NCBI GenBank assembly: GCA_020850695.1
Contig: JADZEF010000257.1
Coordinates: 1 to 38,967, forward strand
Source of the DNA: Planctomycetaceae bacterium
GTDB taxonomy: Bacteria; Planctomycetota; Planctomycetia; Planctomycetales; Planctomycetaceae
DNA length: 38,967 nucleotides
Reading direction: 5' to 3'
Position 1 is the first letter of the stretch; each line of letters opens with the position of its first letter. Under the pieces are notes generated by a model that was not told the DNA's origin, made no database searches, and worked only from the letters and a program-made list of their open reading frames with translations. Position numbers and translations under genes: made by a program. Positions 1 to 8,289 of the stretch are shown piece by piece.

Positions 1-530
1 AGGTTGATGCGGCGACCGCTGATTTCGTGCGTGAGGCGGTAGTGGTCGCCATCGGGATCAAAGCCGAAGAGCGACAGGCGGAAGCCGTCCTTGCCGCGGG
101 CGGCGCCGTGGCAGCTTCCCATGTTGCAACCCGACTTCATGAAGACCGGCATGACATCCAGCTTGAAGCTGATGGGCCTCTCGACCGTTGCGTCTTTCAC
201 CACGACGGGGAGCTTCACCATCTGACCGCCGAATTCGACCGTCATCTCGGTCGCTCCGTCGGCGGCCGGGGTGAGGGTGAAGTTCTCGAACTTGCAGAGG
301 GCGGGGTTGGCCAGTGTCCACTTGGCTTCGGCCGTCACATCACGGGTGATGCCGTTGGCGTACTTGGCCTGCACGATCAGCGACTGGCGGTCACGGAGCG
401 TGTTGAGGTTGACGTCCGGAGGCGAAACCTCGATCGAGGTCAACGCGTTTTCCTGGGCTGACGCCGGGAGCGTCGCCACAAGCAGCGCCAAGGCCGGCAG
501 CGTAGTGAAGATCGTGCGGAACGACTTCAT
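1..530 (-). CDS. Secreted Ig-like / cytochrome-like planctomycete protein (3' end outside window)
   Basis: Only the first 176 residues are in the window; the gene runs off the left edge. The ATG at 528-530 follows a GAAGGA ribosome site seven bases upstream. Residues 1-25 are a signal peptide ending near ASAQ. Residues 28-115 look like a bacterial Ig-like (BIG2) domain. Around 120-160 lies the stretch [18 protein letters not shown], then [15 protein letters not shown], which I recognise as the opening of large planctomycete exoproteins usually carrying DUF1549 and DUF1553. The motif C135-X4-C-H141 resembles a heme-binding site with four rather than two spacer residues. DUF1549/DUF1553 proteins typically sit beside DUF1501 and PPC-domain genes, as here. 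The C-terminal domains are not visible, so the family call is an inference. Confidence 0.8.
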   Translation of the reverse strand, partial: MKSFRTIFTTLPALALLVATLPASAQENALTSIEVSPPDVNLNTLRDRQSLIVQAKYANGITRDVTAEAKWTLANPALCKFENFTLTPAADGATEMTVEFGGQMVKLPVVVKDATVERPISFKLDVMPVFMKSGCNMGSCHGAARGKDGFRLSLFGFDPDGDHYRLTHEISGRRIN

Positions 531-602
531 CGGAACATCCTTCTCGGAACGGTCGGACGTGTTCGAGAGCAAGAGACGGAGCAGGGCATCGTGCCGGTGT
601 GA

Positions 603-704
603 TTTCGTGGCCCGGCCTTCCAGGGCCGGGCGGGAGAATCGGATTCAGACGTCAGCGGTGAATGCATCCTTCGTCCGGCCTTGGAAGGCCGGACTACGAA
701 TTCC
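603..704. repeat. Short GC-rich palindromes (CCGGCCTT family)
   Basis: Between the two minus-strand exoprotein genes lie two hairpins. At 611-630 CCCGGCC pairs with GGCCGGG around a six-base loop. At 673-694 GTCCGGCCTT pairs with AAGGCCGGAC around GG. The second is repeated in inverted orientation at 8883-8904, so this is an interspersed palindromic repeat and not only a local terminator. It may still act as a transcription stop, but there is no T tract. Confidence 0.7.
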
Positions 705-3218
705 TCACTTCCCCGCGGGCGGGGCGGTCCCGGCCTTCTGGGCGGCTTCGAGCCGGAGCTTTTCGAGCCGCGAGAGACGCTTCTCGGGCTTCGGCATCGG
801 AGTCGCGGCGACGGGCATCGGAGCGGCCGGGGCCGCGGTCGGCATCGGCTTCGGAGCATTGACCGGCGGCGGCAGAGGCTTGTCCAGCCGCAGTTCAGTC
901 GTCCCCGCCGTGTGCGTGACCATCTCGCCATTCACGGGAATGACGACCTGGCAGAACAGGTTCTTGTGGGTTCCCGGCGGGCTGGCCGGATCGGTCTGAA
1001 TCTTGAAGACCAGTTCGTTCTTGTCCTTGGTCAGTTCAAGTTCGCCGACCGTCACCTTGTTCGGCACGCCAATCAGGTTGACCTTCGCGACGCCTTCAAA
1101 CGGCTTGTTGTGGGTCACCTTGCAGACCATCTCGGTCGCCTGGCCGAGTTCGGCGGAGCTGCGGTCGAGAGCGAACTGCACGTAAGGCTCAACAATCTCG
1201 ATCGTCGCGAGCTGCGACGAACACCATGCGGTGCCAGGGTTGCCGGTGCGGCGACGACGCTTCCCTGGGTCCATCGGCGGGTTCTCGCTGATGTCGGCGT
1301 AAGCATGGGCGAAGATCCGCCACTTCTTCACGGGAGCGCCGCCGTTGGCGTTGATCGGATAGAAGCACTCGGTCTGGCCTTCGGGAATCGTCACGGACGG
1401 AGCCGACCCGACGCCCGGAGGCAGGTAAGGCAGGATGATATTGATCGGGCGGTTGAAGCCTTCTTCGCGATGCGCCACGATCTTCAGTTGCATCGACCCG
1501 TTCTGGGCCAGCGGGGCCTTCGGCTCGACGATCTCGATCTTGAACGGCAGGTCCTCGATAACGGCAATCGCAAGGCGATTGACGTCTTTCCAGCGATAGA
1601 GAGACTGCCCCGGGGCCGCCACGACGAACTCGGCCCGGTTATAGAAGTGCCCCACGACTTTCAAGTTCGGATCGACCGGCCGGGCCGTGAAATCGAGCAG
1701 CTTGCCGCTCAGCGGCGCATCCGCGGCCGCTTCGAACACGACCGGCATCGAGCTCTGGTTGGCGGGCATCGTCTCGGCCACCATCGTCATGCCGGCCGGG
1801 AGATCCTTGCCATCGAGAGCAATTTCACCGCCGAAGTTGACGCGACCCGCATTGATGACCGCCCCGAAACGGTTCCCCTGGGCGACATAGATCTGGCGGC
1901 GGTACTGACCATACCGCTCCGTCTGCGGGAGGCTGAGCGTGAGAGCCTGCTTGATCGGCTGGAATTCGACACGATAGACGAAATCCTTGCCCCCGCGGCC
2001 GAGGTGATCCTTGATCTGCAAGACGTATTCGCCATCGGCCGGCACGCTGAATCGGAAGTAACTGTCCGGTCCGCGGGCGTCGTCATTGCTGGTGATGCCG
2101 CCCCCCTTGGCGTTCATCAGCAGCATGACGGGGTCGATCGGCGAGCGGATGCGGCGGCCGTAGCACTCGACCTCATAAACTTCGCCCTTCTTCGCGGCGA
2201 AGCGGAAGTGATCGACGTCGCCCGGCGCTTCGAGGATTCCGTTAAAGGCATTCGGCAGAGCGACCGGAGTGGCCTGAGCGAGTTCGTTGTTCGGTTCGAC
2301 TTCGAGGGCGTTGCCATGCTCGAACAGGCGGAAGACGTTTTCCGACGGAGCGATCTGGCCGTTCTGCTCGGCGAAGACGCCATAGTGCTCGGTGAACTCG
2401 GCGGGAAGCTGGATCTTCTGGGCAATGTCGCCCGAAGGATCTCCGAGGAACTTCACGTCAACCGCCTGGCCAATCTGTCCACCCGCGGGATAGACGCTGA
2501 CGGGCCGCGGGAAGTTGCCGATGTGCACGCGATACTGGCAGGCGCCGTTCCCCGCATAGGAGCTTTCGCGAACCTGGACGATGTACTTGCCGTCTTCCGG
2601 AGCGATGATCGACGCGTAGCCGTCCTGCAGCAGGAGGGCGGTGTCGTCGGCCGACTTCAGCTCGAACCGCTTCGCGTCCATGATGGCCACGAACGGATCG
2701 AACAGCGTGTTGCCCAGCCGCATGCCTTCGACTTCGACCGAGATCCGCTCACCCTTCTTGGCTTCGATCTGGTAGTAATCGACGTCTTCGTTGTCGGCCA
2801 CGCCGTGCACCGTGACGTTCATCGCGATGACTTGCGGGGCGGCGAAGTCGCTGTTCGGTTCCTTCTCGTCGACGATCGGCAGAGCGCCGACGTAGAAGGT
2901 GCGGTAATCGGAAATGCCGGACTTGGTGCGGACCTGGGCGGTGTGCTCGCCGAGCCGCGTCTCGGGGGCGACCTTCACCGTCGCCTTGAAGGCGTTGGCG
3001 TTCACCGGCTCGAGCTTCGTGACGGTGAAGCCGGGATCGTAGAACATCACCTCCTCGGCATCGCCCAAAGCGCTCCCCGAGAAGGTGAGGACCGTCTCGG
3101 CGTTGCGCTGCAGGCCGCGGGGCTGAATGACGCTCAGCCGGGGGGATGCAGCGAGGGCCGGGGAAACAAGAGCCAGGAAGAGTGCCACAGCGAGCAGGCG
3201 CGGGCCGCGAGCGGGCAT
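705..3218 (-). CDS. Secreted PPC-domain protein
   Basis: This encodes 837 residues from the ATG at 3216-3218. An upstream in-frame ATG at 3302 would put 28 Arg/Pro-rich residues in front of the signal peptide, so the inner start is preferred; GGAG lies upstream of it. Residues 1-24 are a signal peptide (LLAVALFLALVSPALA). Two pre-peptidase C-terminal (PPC) beta-sandwich domains are visible, at about 119-234 (opening EKEPNSDF) and 306-419 (opening EVEPNNELAQATP), each ending with the usual DGEY/DGKY strand. The remainder is beta-rich, and the tail (last 55 residues) is Pro/Ala/Lys-rich. No catalytic domain is seen, so an extracellular binding or structural role is likely. It sits between the DUF1501 gene and the cytochrome-like gene on the same strand, a common planctomycete grouping. 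Confidence 0.85.
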   Translation of the reverse strand: MPARGPRLLAVALFLALVSPALAASPRLSVIQPRGLQRNAETVLTFSGSALGDAEEVMFYDPGFTVTKLEPVNANAFKATVKVAPETRLGEHTAQVRTKSGISDYRTFYVGALPIVDEKEPNSDFAAPQVIAMNVTVHGVADNEDVDYYQIEAKKGERISVEVEGMRLGNTLFDPFVAIMDAKRFELKSADDTALLLQDGYASIIAPEDGKYIVQVRESSYAGNGACQYRVHIGNFPRPVSVYPAGGQIGQAVDVKFLGDPSGDIAQKIQLPAEFTEHYGVFAEQNGQIAPSENVFRLFEHGNALEVEPNNELAQATPVALPNAFNGILEAPGDVDHFRFAAKKGEVYEVECYGRRIRSPIDPVMLLMNAKGGGITSNDDARGPDSYFRFSVPADGEYVLQIKDHLGRGGKDFVYRVEFQPIKQALTLSLPQTERYGQYRRQIYVAQGNRFGAVINAGRVNFGGEIALDGKDLPAGMTMVAETMPANQSSMPVVFEAAADAPLSGKLLDFTARPVDPNLKVVGHFYNRAEFVVAAPGQSLYRWKDVNRLAIAVIEDLPFKIEIVEPKAPLAQNGSMQLKIVAHREEGFNRPINIILPYLPPGVGSAPSVTIPEGQTECFYPINANGGAPVKKWRIFAHAYADISENPPMDPGKRRRRTGNPGTAWCSSQLATIEIVEPYVQFALDRSSAELGQATEMVCKVTHNKPFEGVAKVNLIGVPNKVTVGELELTKDKNELVFKIQTDPASPPGTHKNLFCQVVIPVNGEMVTHTAGTTELRLDKPLPPPVNAPKPMPTAAPAAPMPVAATPMPKPEKRLSRLEKLRLEAAQKAGTAPPAGK

Positions 3219-3400
3219 TGGAGGTCTCCGTCGGGAGAGTGGCGGGCGAACCAGGCGGGAAAGGACAGGAACGGGCGAAGGGATCCCCAGTCGAGCAGTC
3301 AATCCGTGACTGAGAACTGGTGTCCTTCACCGATCGACGGGCGACTTTCGGGGGACAGCCTCCATTCTGCCGCACCCGACTCGTCCGTGACAATCATCTC

Positions 3401-3477
3401 GTGGGATAGGCTTCCAGCCTGTCAATTCATTGGTGACAGTTTGAAGTCCCATCCGACAGGCTGGAAGCCTATCCCAC
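3401..3477. repeat. 23-bp perfect inverted repeat, 31-base spacer
   Basis: The left arm 3401-3423 (GTGGGATAGGCTTCCAGCCT then GTC) is matched exactly by its reverse complement at 3455-3477. The arms could form one long stem. There is no reading frame between them and no T tract, so it looks like an interspersed inverted-repeat element rather than a classical terminator. Confidence 0.8.
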
Positions 3478-3485
3478 AGCGTCTT

Positions 3486-3518
3486 CAGAAAAGGCCCGGT
3501 GCCGTGCGGCACCGGGCC
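3486..3518 (-). terminator. Rho-independent terminator of the DUF1501 gene
   Basis: GGCCCGGTGCC (3493-3503) pairs perfectly with GGCACCGGGCC (3508-3518) around a four-base loop. On the minus strand the stem is followed by TTTTCT. It starts 29 bases beyond the stop codon of the minus-strand DUF1501 gene. Confidence 0.8.
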
Positions 3519-3546
3519 TCGGTTTTCAGCAGAGTCGTTGCAAACC

Positions 3547-4845
3547 TCAGGCGAGCAGTTCCTTGCGGACCTTGCCCCCGTCGACGATTTCGATCGGACG
3601 ATCGCCCGGAGCCATCAGCTCCTTGTCGGCGACGATGCCCATGCAGCTGTAAATCGTCGTGGCCCAGTCTTCGACGTTGAGGGCGTCGTCTTCCGGCTCA
3701 CTGGCGGTCGAGTTCGACGTGCCGTAGGTGATGCCCCCCTTGATGCCGCCGCCCGCGAGAACCACGCTGAACACCTTCGGCCAGTGGTCGCGGCCGGCGG
3801 TGGCGTTGATCTTCGGCGTGCGGCCGAATTCCGAAGCAACAGCAACGAGCGTGCTCTTCAGCAGGCCGCGGCCGTCGAGGTCGCGGATGAGAGCGGCGAA
3901 GGCCTGATCGAACGCGGGCAACTGGCCCCGCATCGAGCCGTTGATGTTGTCGTGCATGTCCCACCCGCCGTAGGTGAGCGTGACGAAGCGGGTCCCCGCT
4001 TCGACGAGGCGGCGGGCCATCAGCATGCGCTGGCCGGCGGCGTTGCGGCCGTAGGCGTCACGCAGCTTGGCGTCTTCCTTGTCGATGTTGAACGCGTCGC
4101 GAGCCTTCTCCGAGCTGACCAGACTGTAGGCCCTCTGGTAGAAGGTGTCGACCGCCTGCAGCGAGTCGGCCTTCTCCTTCGCGGCGAAGTGATCGTTCAC
4201 CGCATCGAGAATGCGGCGACGGCGGGTGAAGCGGCTGTCATCGACGCCTCCCGGCAGCTTCAGGTCCTTCACGGTGAAGCCGGCGTTGGCCGGATCCGAA
4301 CCAAGGCTGAACGGGGCGAACGACGAGCTGAGGTAGCCCGTGCCGGCGAATTCGTTCGGCTGGCTGGGAATGCAGACGTACGGCGGGAGATTCTCACGCG
4401 GGCCGAACTCGTGGCTGACCACCGAGCCCATGCTGGGGAACTGGAGGGCCGGGCTGGGGCGATAGCCCGTGAACATGTTGTGCGTGCCGCGCTCGTGGGC
4501 CGCTTCGCCGTGGGTCATCGAGCGGCAGATGGCGAGCTTGTCGGCCACCTGGGCAGTGTTCGTCATCAGCTCGTTGACGAGGATGCCGTCGACGTTCGTC
4601 TTGATCGAGTTCATCGGCCCGCGGTATTCGACCGGGGCGAACGGTTTCGGATCCCACGTTTCCTGGTGGGCACAGCCCCCCGGCAGGTAGATGAAGATGA
4701 CCGACTTGGCGGTCCCTTCCTTGGTCTCGTAGTTCTTCAGGTCGGCCTGGGCCTTCTCCATGCGGAAGAAGTCGGCCAGCGAAATGCCGATGCCGCCGGC
4801 GAACCCGACATGCAGAAAATCACGACGTGAAGGGCGGTACGCCAT
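3547..4845 (-). CDS. DUF1501 protein, Tat-exported (sulfatase-like fold)
   Basis: This encodes 432 residues from the ATG at 4843-4845, which has GGAGAG six bases upstream; an in-frame upstream extension to 4947 has no signal character and is rejected. The N terminus MAYRPSRRDFLHVGFAGG is a twin-arginine export signal. The DUF1501 hallmarks are visible: IFIYLPGGCAHQETWDPKP near the start, CRSMTHGEAAHERGTHNMF, and the C-terminal SEFGRTPKINATAGRDHWP metal-site-like block. The family is related to the alkaline phosphatase/sulfatase superfamily and is greatly expanded in planctomycetes, but its substrate is not established. The gene opens the minus-strand group that continues with the PPC and cytochrome-like proteins. 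Confidence 0.92.
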   Translation of the reverse strand: MAYRPSRRDFLHVGFAGGIGISLADFFRMEKAQADLKNYETKEGTAKSVIFIYLPGGCAHQETWDPKPFAPVEYRGPMNSIKTNVDGILVNELMTNTAQVADKLAICRSMTHGEAAHERGTHNMFTGYRPSPALQFPSMGSVVSHEFGPRENLPPYVCIPSQPNEFAGTGYLSSSFAPFSLGSDPANAGFTVKDLKLPGGVDDSRFTRRRRILDAVNDHFAAKEKADSLQAVDTFYQRAYSLVSSEKARDAFNIDKEDAKLRDAYGRNAAGQRMLMARRLVEAGTRFVTLTYGGWDMHDNINGSMRGQLPAFDQAFAALIRDLDGRGLLKSTLVAVASEFGRTPKINATAGRDHWPKVFSVVLAGGGIKGGITYGTSNSTASEPEDDALNVEDWATTIYSCMGIVADKELMAPGDRPIEIVDGGKVRKELLA

Positions 4846-5450
4846 GAGCAACTCTCCAGAAGGGATCAGACAACAGGTTGACGCATAGGCCCGGAAGCAG
4901 CTCGTGCCGCAACACGGACGGAAACCGGGACATCCCCGGGTTCGCAACAGATTCGTGAAGCAGGTGACGACCAGAAGGCCGGAACAGTCAGCGGGAGGGC
5001 TCAGCAGGCAAGCAGGTTGGGAGCAAGGCGGGCGAGCGGCTCTCGCAGGGAAAGCACAACCGGGCTCCAGGGCAAGTTGTCGTGTCGGCAGTCCGTCGTT
5101 TCAGCGTCGTCAATCGTCTCTGTTCTTCCGACAGGCGCGATGGGGAACTTCACTCGGACCCGCAATGCACCCACACTCACCGGAATAGGAACATTGGCTA
5201 TAGAAGACACAGAACCACTGGCCAAGTCAAGCATCAATCAATGAAAATCCATTCGACACGCTCCAACCGGACGTCACGCCTTGCCGGATTCTCCCGGACG
5301 CGATTTCGCACGATTTGGAGTGAAGCCGTGCCCAAGCAATTTGACGGCCGCAAAATCGCAGCAACCGTTATGCCGGGCGCATGGACACGTTGATTGCCGC
5401 AACTCGGGGGCTTTTGGCTCAAGAGTTTGTCGGCGTCCGACTCGCATCGC
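4846..5450. other. 605-bp intergenic region, no gene recognised
   Basis: Several short open frames exist on both strands, but none has a recognisable domain, a ribosome site or a consistent start. The region should contain the promoter of the minus-strand DUF1501 gene. A TTGACT at about 5224-5229 on the minus strand is not followed by a properly spaced -10 box, so no promoter is called. Confidence 0.4.
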
Positions 5451-5639
5451 TTACTTGTGCAGAATCAGCTTTTCGTTTCGCGTAATTCGCAGGCGGTAAA
5501 TTTCGTCGCCGTGCTGAATCAGGATTTCGCGCTGACCGCGGAACAGGTCGCCCGACTCGATCGTGACCGGATTCGTCGGCGCAATCGCCTGCGCGGATGA
5601 GGCTTCCTTCGCCGAAGAAGATTCGTGAGGGTCACTCAT
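5451..5639 (-). CDS. hemP: Hemin uptake protein HemP
   Basis: This encodes 62 residues from the ATG at 5637-5639; the longer open frame upstream (to 5870) crosses the promoter and is not believed. The C-terminal half is the HemP family core: SGDLFRGQREILIQHGDEIY then RLRITRNEKLILHK, ending at the usual Lys. Family members are small proteins linked to heme and iron acquisition and are generally Fur-regulated. Here a promoter with an embedded Fur-like palindrome lies about 100 bases upstream, which supports iron control. No heme receptor or hemin ABC transporter lies nearby. The N-terminal 28 residues are low-complexity and probably disordered. Confidence 0.88.
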   Translation of the reverse strand: MSDPHESSSAKEASSAQAIAPTNPVTIESGDLFRGQREILIQHGDEIYRLRITRNEKLILHK

Positions 5640-5975
5640 CGTCGGAAGTCCGGGAGCTATGAGAGGGACTTGGGCGAGTGGCGCAAAAACTTTCGAGGAG
5701 CCACCGCGTCGGTGACTCAACTCGTCTGGAAGCCGATCATAATGAGACTGAGTCTCAGTTGCAAGTGTCACTTCTGGGTTCGCTGGATGTTCCCGTCCGC
5801 TGACAGGGACGGCGGGACTGCACTCGGCTTGAGCAACCGGCTGCCACTCGCGCCTGCCTTCACTCGGCACGAACGAACCGATGTTCAGTTTTCAGCAATG
5901 GGCGGAGGCGATAGTCTCTTCCGCTTCTCTGACCGCGACCCGCTTGGCTCCGCCAGGCATCTCAGGAGCCGATCG
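5640..5975. other. Divergent intergenic region holding the hemP promoter
   Basis: These 336 bases separate hemP (minus) from the zinc-ribbon gene (plus). The promoter and Fur-like box at 5736-5764 is the clearest signal. A small hairpin-like stretch with CGTCC and GGACG lies around 5793-5813. No further gene is seen. Confidence 0.5.
5736..5764 (-). promoter_or_regulatory. hemP promoter overlapped by a Fur-type palindrome
   Basis: On the minus strand TTGCAA (5764-5759) and TATGAT (5741-5736) are separated by exactly 17 bases, a good sigma-70-type promoter. The spacer contains the perfect 7-1-7 palindrome TGAGACTCAGTCTCA (5743-5757), the same geometry as a Fur box. Repressor bound there would block RNA polymerase. 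The predicted start of transcription is near 5729, giving hemP an untranslated leader of about 90 bases. Confidence 0.75.
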
Positions 5976-6098
5976 ATGGTTTACAGCCCCCGCACCAAAC
6001 TCGTGAAGGACCGCAAGTCGAAGCGCTGCCCCAAGTGCGGCAAGATCGTCCGCATGCGGAAGCGCTGCAAGACCTGCCATCTGCTGCTGAAGAAGTAG
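5976..6098 (+). CDS. 40-residue zinc-ribbon protein
   Basis: The ATG at 5976 has AGGAG eight bases upstream. The 40-residue product is very basic and has two Cys pairs, C18-X2-C21 and C31-X2-C34 (CPKCG and CKTC), spaced like a small zinc ribbon, ending LLLKK. It is not ribosomal protein L36 or another small ribosomal protein that I can recognise, although its size, charge and zinc knuckle suggest RNA or ribosome binding. It is transcribed away from hemP, so the shared intergenic region could let iron status affect both. Function unknown. Confidence 0.7.
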   Translation: MVYSPRTKLVKDRKSKRCPKCGKIVRMRKRCKTCHLLLKK

Positions 6099-6278
6099 CC
6101 AGACGCCGAGCGTTCCACGCTCTGCGCTTCCCCGCACGAGGGCCCTCCGCAGAAATCGACATCCCAAACCCCGGCCAGCACTTCGTTGCGGTCGGGGTTT
6201 TCTGCTGCGCGGTCGAATGCGATGTTGCTCTCGGTCCCCGGGGGGCGTCACACTAAGATGCGGGTCCGCTGTGTCTGT

Positions 6279-6312
6279 CCCTCGACACTCCTCCCTCGAC
6301 CCTCGTCCCTCC
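6279..6312 (+). repeat. CCCTCRA heptamer array abutting the ABC exporter start
   Basis: Five units in strict seven-base register start at 6279, 6286, 6293, 6300 and 6307 (CCCTCGA, CACTCCT, CCCTCGA, CCCTCGT, CCCTCC), and the next base is the A of the ATG at 6313. There is no Shine-Dalgarno sequence. Similar arrays end at the starts at 10641 and 13146. Confidence 0.75.
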
Positions 6313-8124
6313 ATGACCGCACTGGCGCGACCGAATCTTCGCACCCTCTCCAAGAGCCACTACGAGCACGACGACGACCAGCGTCCGCTCGACTTCAAGC
6401 TCATTGCGCGGGTCTACGAGTTCTCGGCCCCCTACGCCCGCATCCGCAACTGGCTGTTCGTCTGCGTGGTGCTCCGCTCGATCCAGCTCCCCGCCCTCAC
6501 CTGGGTGGTGGCGGCCGTCATCAACGGACCCGTGCAGCGGCATGACGTTGCCGGCGTCATCTGGGGAGCGGTCGGCTTCGCGCTGCTCGCCCTCTTCACG
6601 CAGTACGTCATGCACTACCGCCAGCGGCTCGCGTATGAGCTGGGCGAGTACGTCGTTGGCGACCTGCGGAACGCTCTGTTCGCCCACATCCAGCGGATGC
6701 CGATGGGCTGGTTCCAGAAGACGAAGGTCGGCCGCATCATCAGCCGCATGACAAGCGACATCGAAGACGTCCGAATCGGCGTGCAGGAAGTCCTGTTCGT
6801 GTGCGTCGTGCAGGTCGGCCAGATGGGGGTCGCCGCGGCCGCCATGCTCTGGTACGACTGGTCGCTGTTCCTCGTGGTGCTGGCCCTCGCCCCCATGATG
6901 TGGCTCATCAACCGTCAGTTCCACGCCCGGCTCAGCGGGCAGTTGCGGGCGATGCGCGAATCATTCAGCCGCATCACGGCGACGCTCGCCGAGTCGGTCC
7001 TCGGCATCCGCGTCACGCAGGGGTTCGTCCGCCAGGAAGAGAACTCGAAGATCTTCCACGACCTCGTCGAAGACCACTCGACCTACAACACCACCGTGAT
7101 GAAGACGCACGGGCTCTACATCCCGCTGCTCGAACTCAACAACCAGATCTTCATCGCCATCCTGCTGATCATCGGCGGATTCCGCGTCCTCTCACCCGAA
7201 AGCACGACGCAGGTCGGCGACGTCGTCGGCTTCCTGTTCATGGCGAACCTCTTCTTCGCTCCTATCTCGGTCCTCGGCAACCAGTACAACCAGGCGATGA
7301 CCGCCATGGCCGGAGCCGAGCGGCTGTTCGGCCTTCTCGATACGCCCCCCGCATGGTCCGACCCCGAAGACGCCGTCCCGCTCCCGCGCGTCCGCGGACG
7401 GGTCGAGTTCCGCAACCTCACCTTCGGCTACGATCCCGCCCGCCCGGTGCTCCATGGCATCAATTTCACCGCCGAACCGGGCCAGACGATCGCGCTCGTC
7501 GGCCACACCGGCAGCGGGAAGTCCTCGATCGTCAACCTCATTGCCAAGTTCTACCTGCCAACGTCGGGCAGCCTGCTGATCGACGGTCACGAGATCACCC
7601 GCATCACGACCGACTCGCTCCATCGGCACATCGGCGTGGTGCTGCAGCAGAACTTCCTGTTCCACGGCACCGTGATGGAGAACATCCGCCTGGGACGCCC
7701 CAGCGCCACCGACGACGAAGTGATGCAGTCGGCCCATCAGCTCGACTGCTTCGACATGCTCGCGTCCCTTCCCGAAGGCTTCCACACGCAGGTGGGAGAG
7801 CGGGGGGCGAAGCTCTCGCTCGGCCAGCGGCAGCTTGTCTGCTTCTGCCGGGCGCTCCTCGCCGACCCGCAGATCCTGCTCCTCGATGAAGCGACCAGCA
7901 GCATCGACGGACAGACCGAGGCCCGCCTTCAATCGGCTCTCAACATTCTGTTGAAGGGGCGCACGAGCTTCATCGTGGCTCACCGGCTGAGCACAATCCG
8001 GCACGCCGACCAGGTGCTGGTGCTCGACCACGGCCACATCGTCGAGCGCGGCCGCCACGGCGACCTGCTCGCCGAGGGAGGCATCTATGCGGGCCTCTAC
8101 CGGCAGTTCATTGCCGCGGGGTGA
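6313..8124 (+). CDS. ABC exporter, fused permease-ATPase
   Basis: This encodes 603 residues, the usual size for a homodimerising type I (MsbA-like) exporter half-transporter. The N-terminal part (about 45-335) has six membrane helices with the typical cytoplasmic loops. The ATPase domain has Walker A GHTGSGKS (397-404), Q-loop VLQQNF, signature LSLGQ (501-505; Leu in place of the usual Gly), Walker B ILLLDE (D525, E526) and the switch His557. The ATG at 6313 is chosen because upstream codons translate the heptamer repeat. Substrate is unknown: lipid, lipid A or peptide are all possible for this family. A GC-rich hairpin follows the stop by 17 bases. It is not clearly part of the ExbB/ExbD cluster downstream. 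Confidence 0.92.
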   Translation: MTALARPNLRTLSKSHYEHDDDQRPLDFKLIARVYEFSAPYARIRNWLFVCVVLRSIQLPALTWVVAAVINGPVQRHDVAGVIWGAVGFALLALFTQYVMHYRQRLAYELGEYVVGDLRNALFAHIQRMPMGWFQKTKVGRIISRMTSDIEDVRIGVQEVLFVCVVQVGQMGVAAAAMLWYDWSLFLVVLALAPMMWLINRQFHARLSGQLRAMRESFSRITATLAESVLGIRVTQGFVRQEENSKIFHDLVEDHSTYNTTVMKTHGLYIPLLELNNQIFIAILLIIGGFRVLSPESTTQVGDVVGFLFMANLFFAPISVLGNQYNQAMTAMAGAERLFGLLDTPPAWSDPEDAVPLPRVRGRVEFRNLTFGYDPARPVLHGINFTAEPGQTIALVGHTGSGKSSIVNLIAKFYLPTSGSLLIDGHEITRITTDSLHRHIGVVLQQNFLFHGTVMENIRLGRPSATDDEVMQSAHQLDCFDMLASLPEGFHTQVGERGAKLSLGQRQLVCFCRALLADPQILLLDEATSSIDGQTEARLQSALNILLKGRTSFIVAHRLSTIRHADQVLVLDHGHIVERGRHGDLLAEGGIYAGLYRQFIAAG

Positions 8125-8141
8125 AGAGAAGACGAAACGTG

Positions 8142-8270
8142 GCACGGGCACTCCTGCCCGTGCGTAACGATAGCCACAACTTTGATTGCCGCCTCACTTC
8201 ACGACAACGAATCCACCACGCGTCGGGAGGACGCTGACCCACCTTTTCGCACGGGCAGGAGTGCCCGTGC
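8142..8270. repeat. Inverted pair of GCACGGGCA hairpins
   Basis: At 8142-8163 GCACGGGCA pairs with TGCCCGTGC around CTCC. The exact reverse complement of the whole 22-base unit occurs at 8249-8270 (loop GGAG). The pair follows the ABC exporter stop codon and could terminate it, but the duplicated, inverted arrangement is more like a short palindromic repeat family. There is no T tract. Confidence 0.75.
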
Positions 8271-8289
8271 TACCGTCGAAAGCTCTCGC

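Larger units (their letters stand above)
3219..3546. other. Intergenic region with long hairpin and terminator
   Basis: No gene is seen in these 328 bases. They hold a 23-bp perfect inverted repeat (3401-3423 with 3455-3477) and the terminator hairpin at 3493-3518, described separately. The spacing and the terminator suggest that the DUF1501 gene and the PPC gene are separate transcripts. Confidence 0.6.

Noticed and set aside
681..3680. 999-codon open frame on the plus strand
   Set aside because: It is antisense to the PPC-domain gene and lacks signal, domain or ribosome site; long antisense frames are expected at this GC content.
3499..4830. 443-codon plus-strand frame
   Set aside because: It mirrors the DUF1501 gene and shows no protein family; the minus-strand frame has a Tat signal and conserved motifs.
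5224..5229. Promoter for the DUF1501 gene at TTGACT
   Set aside because: The nearest TATA-like hexamer is more than 19 bases away, so the spacing is poor.
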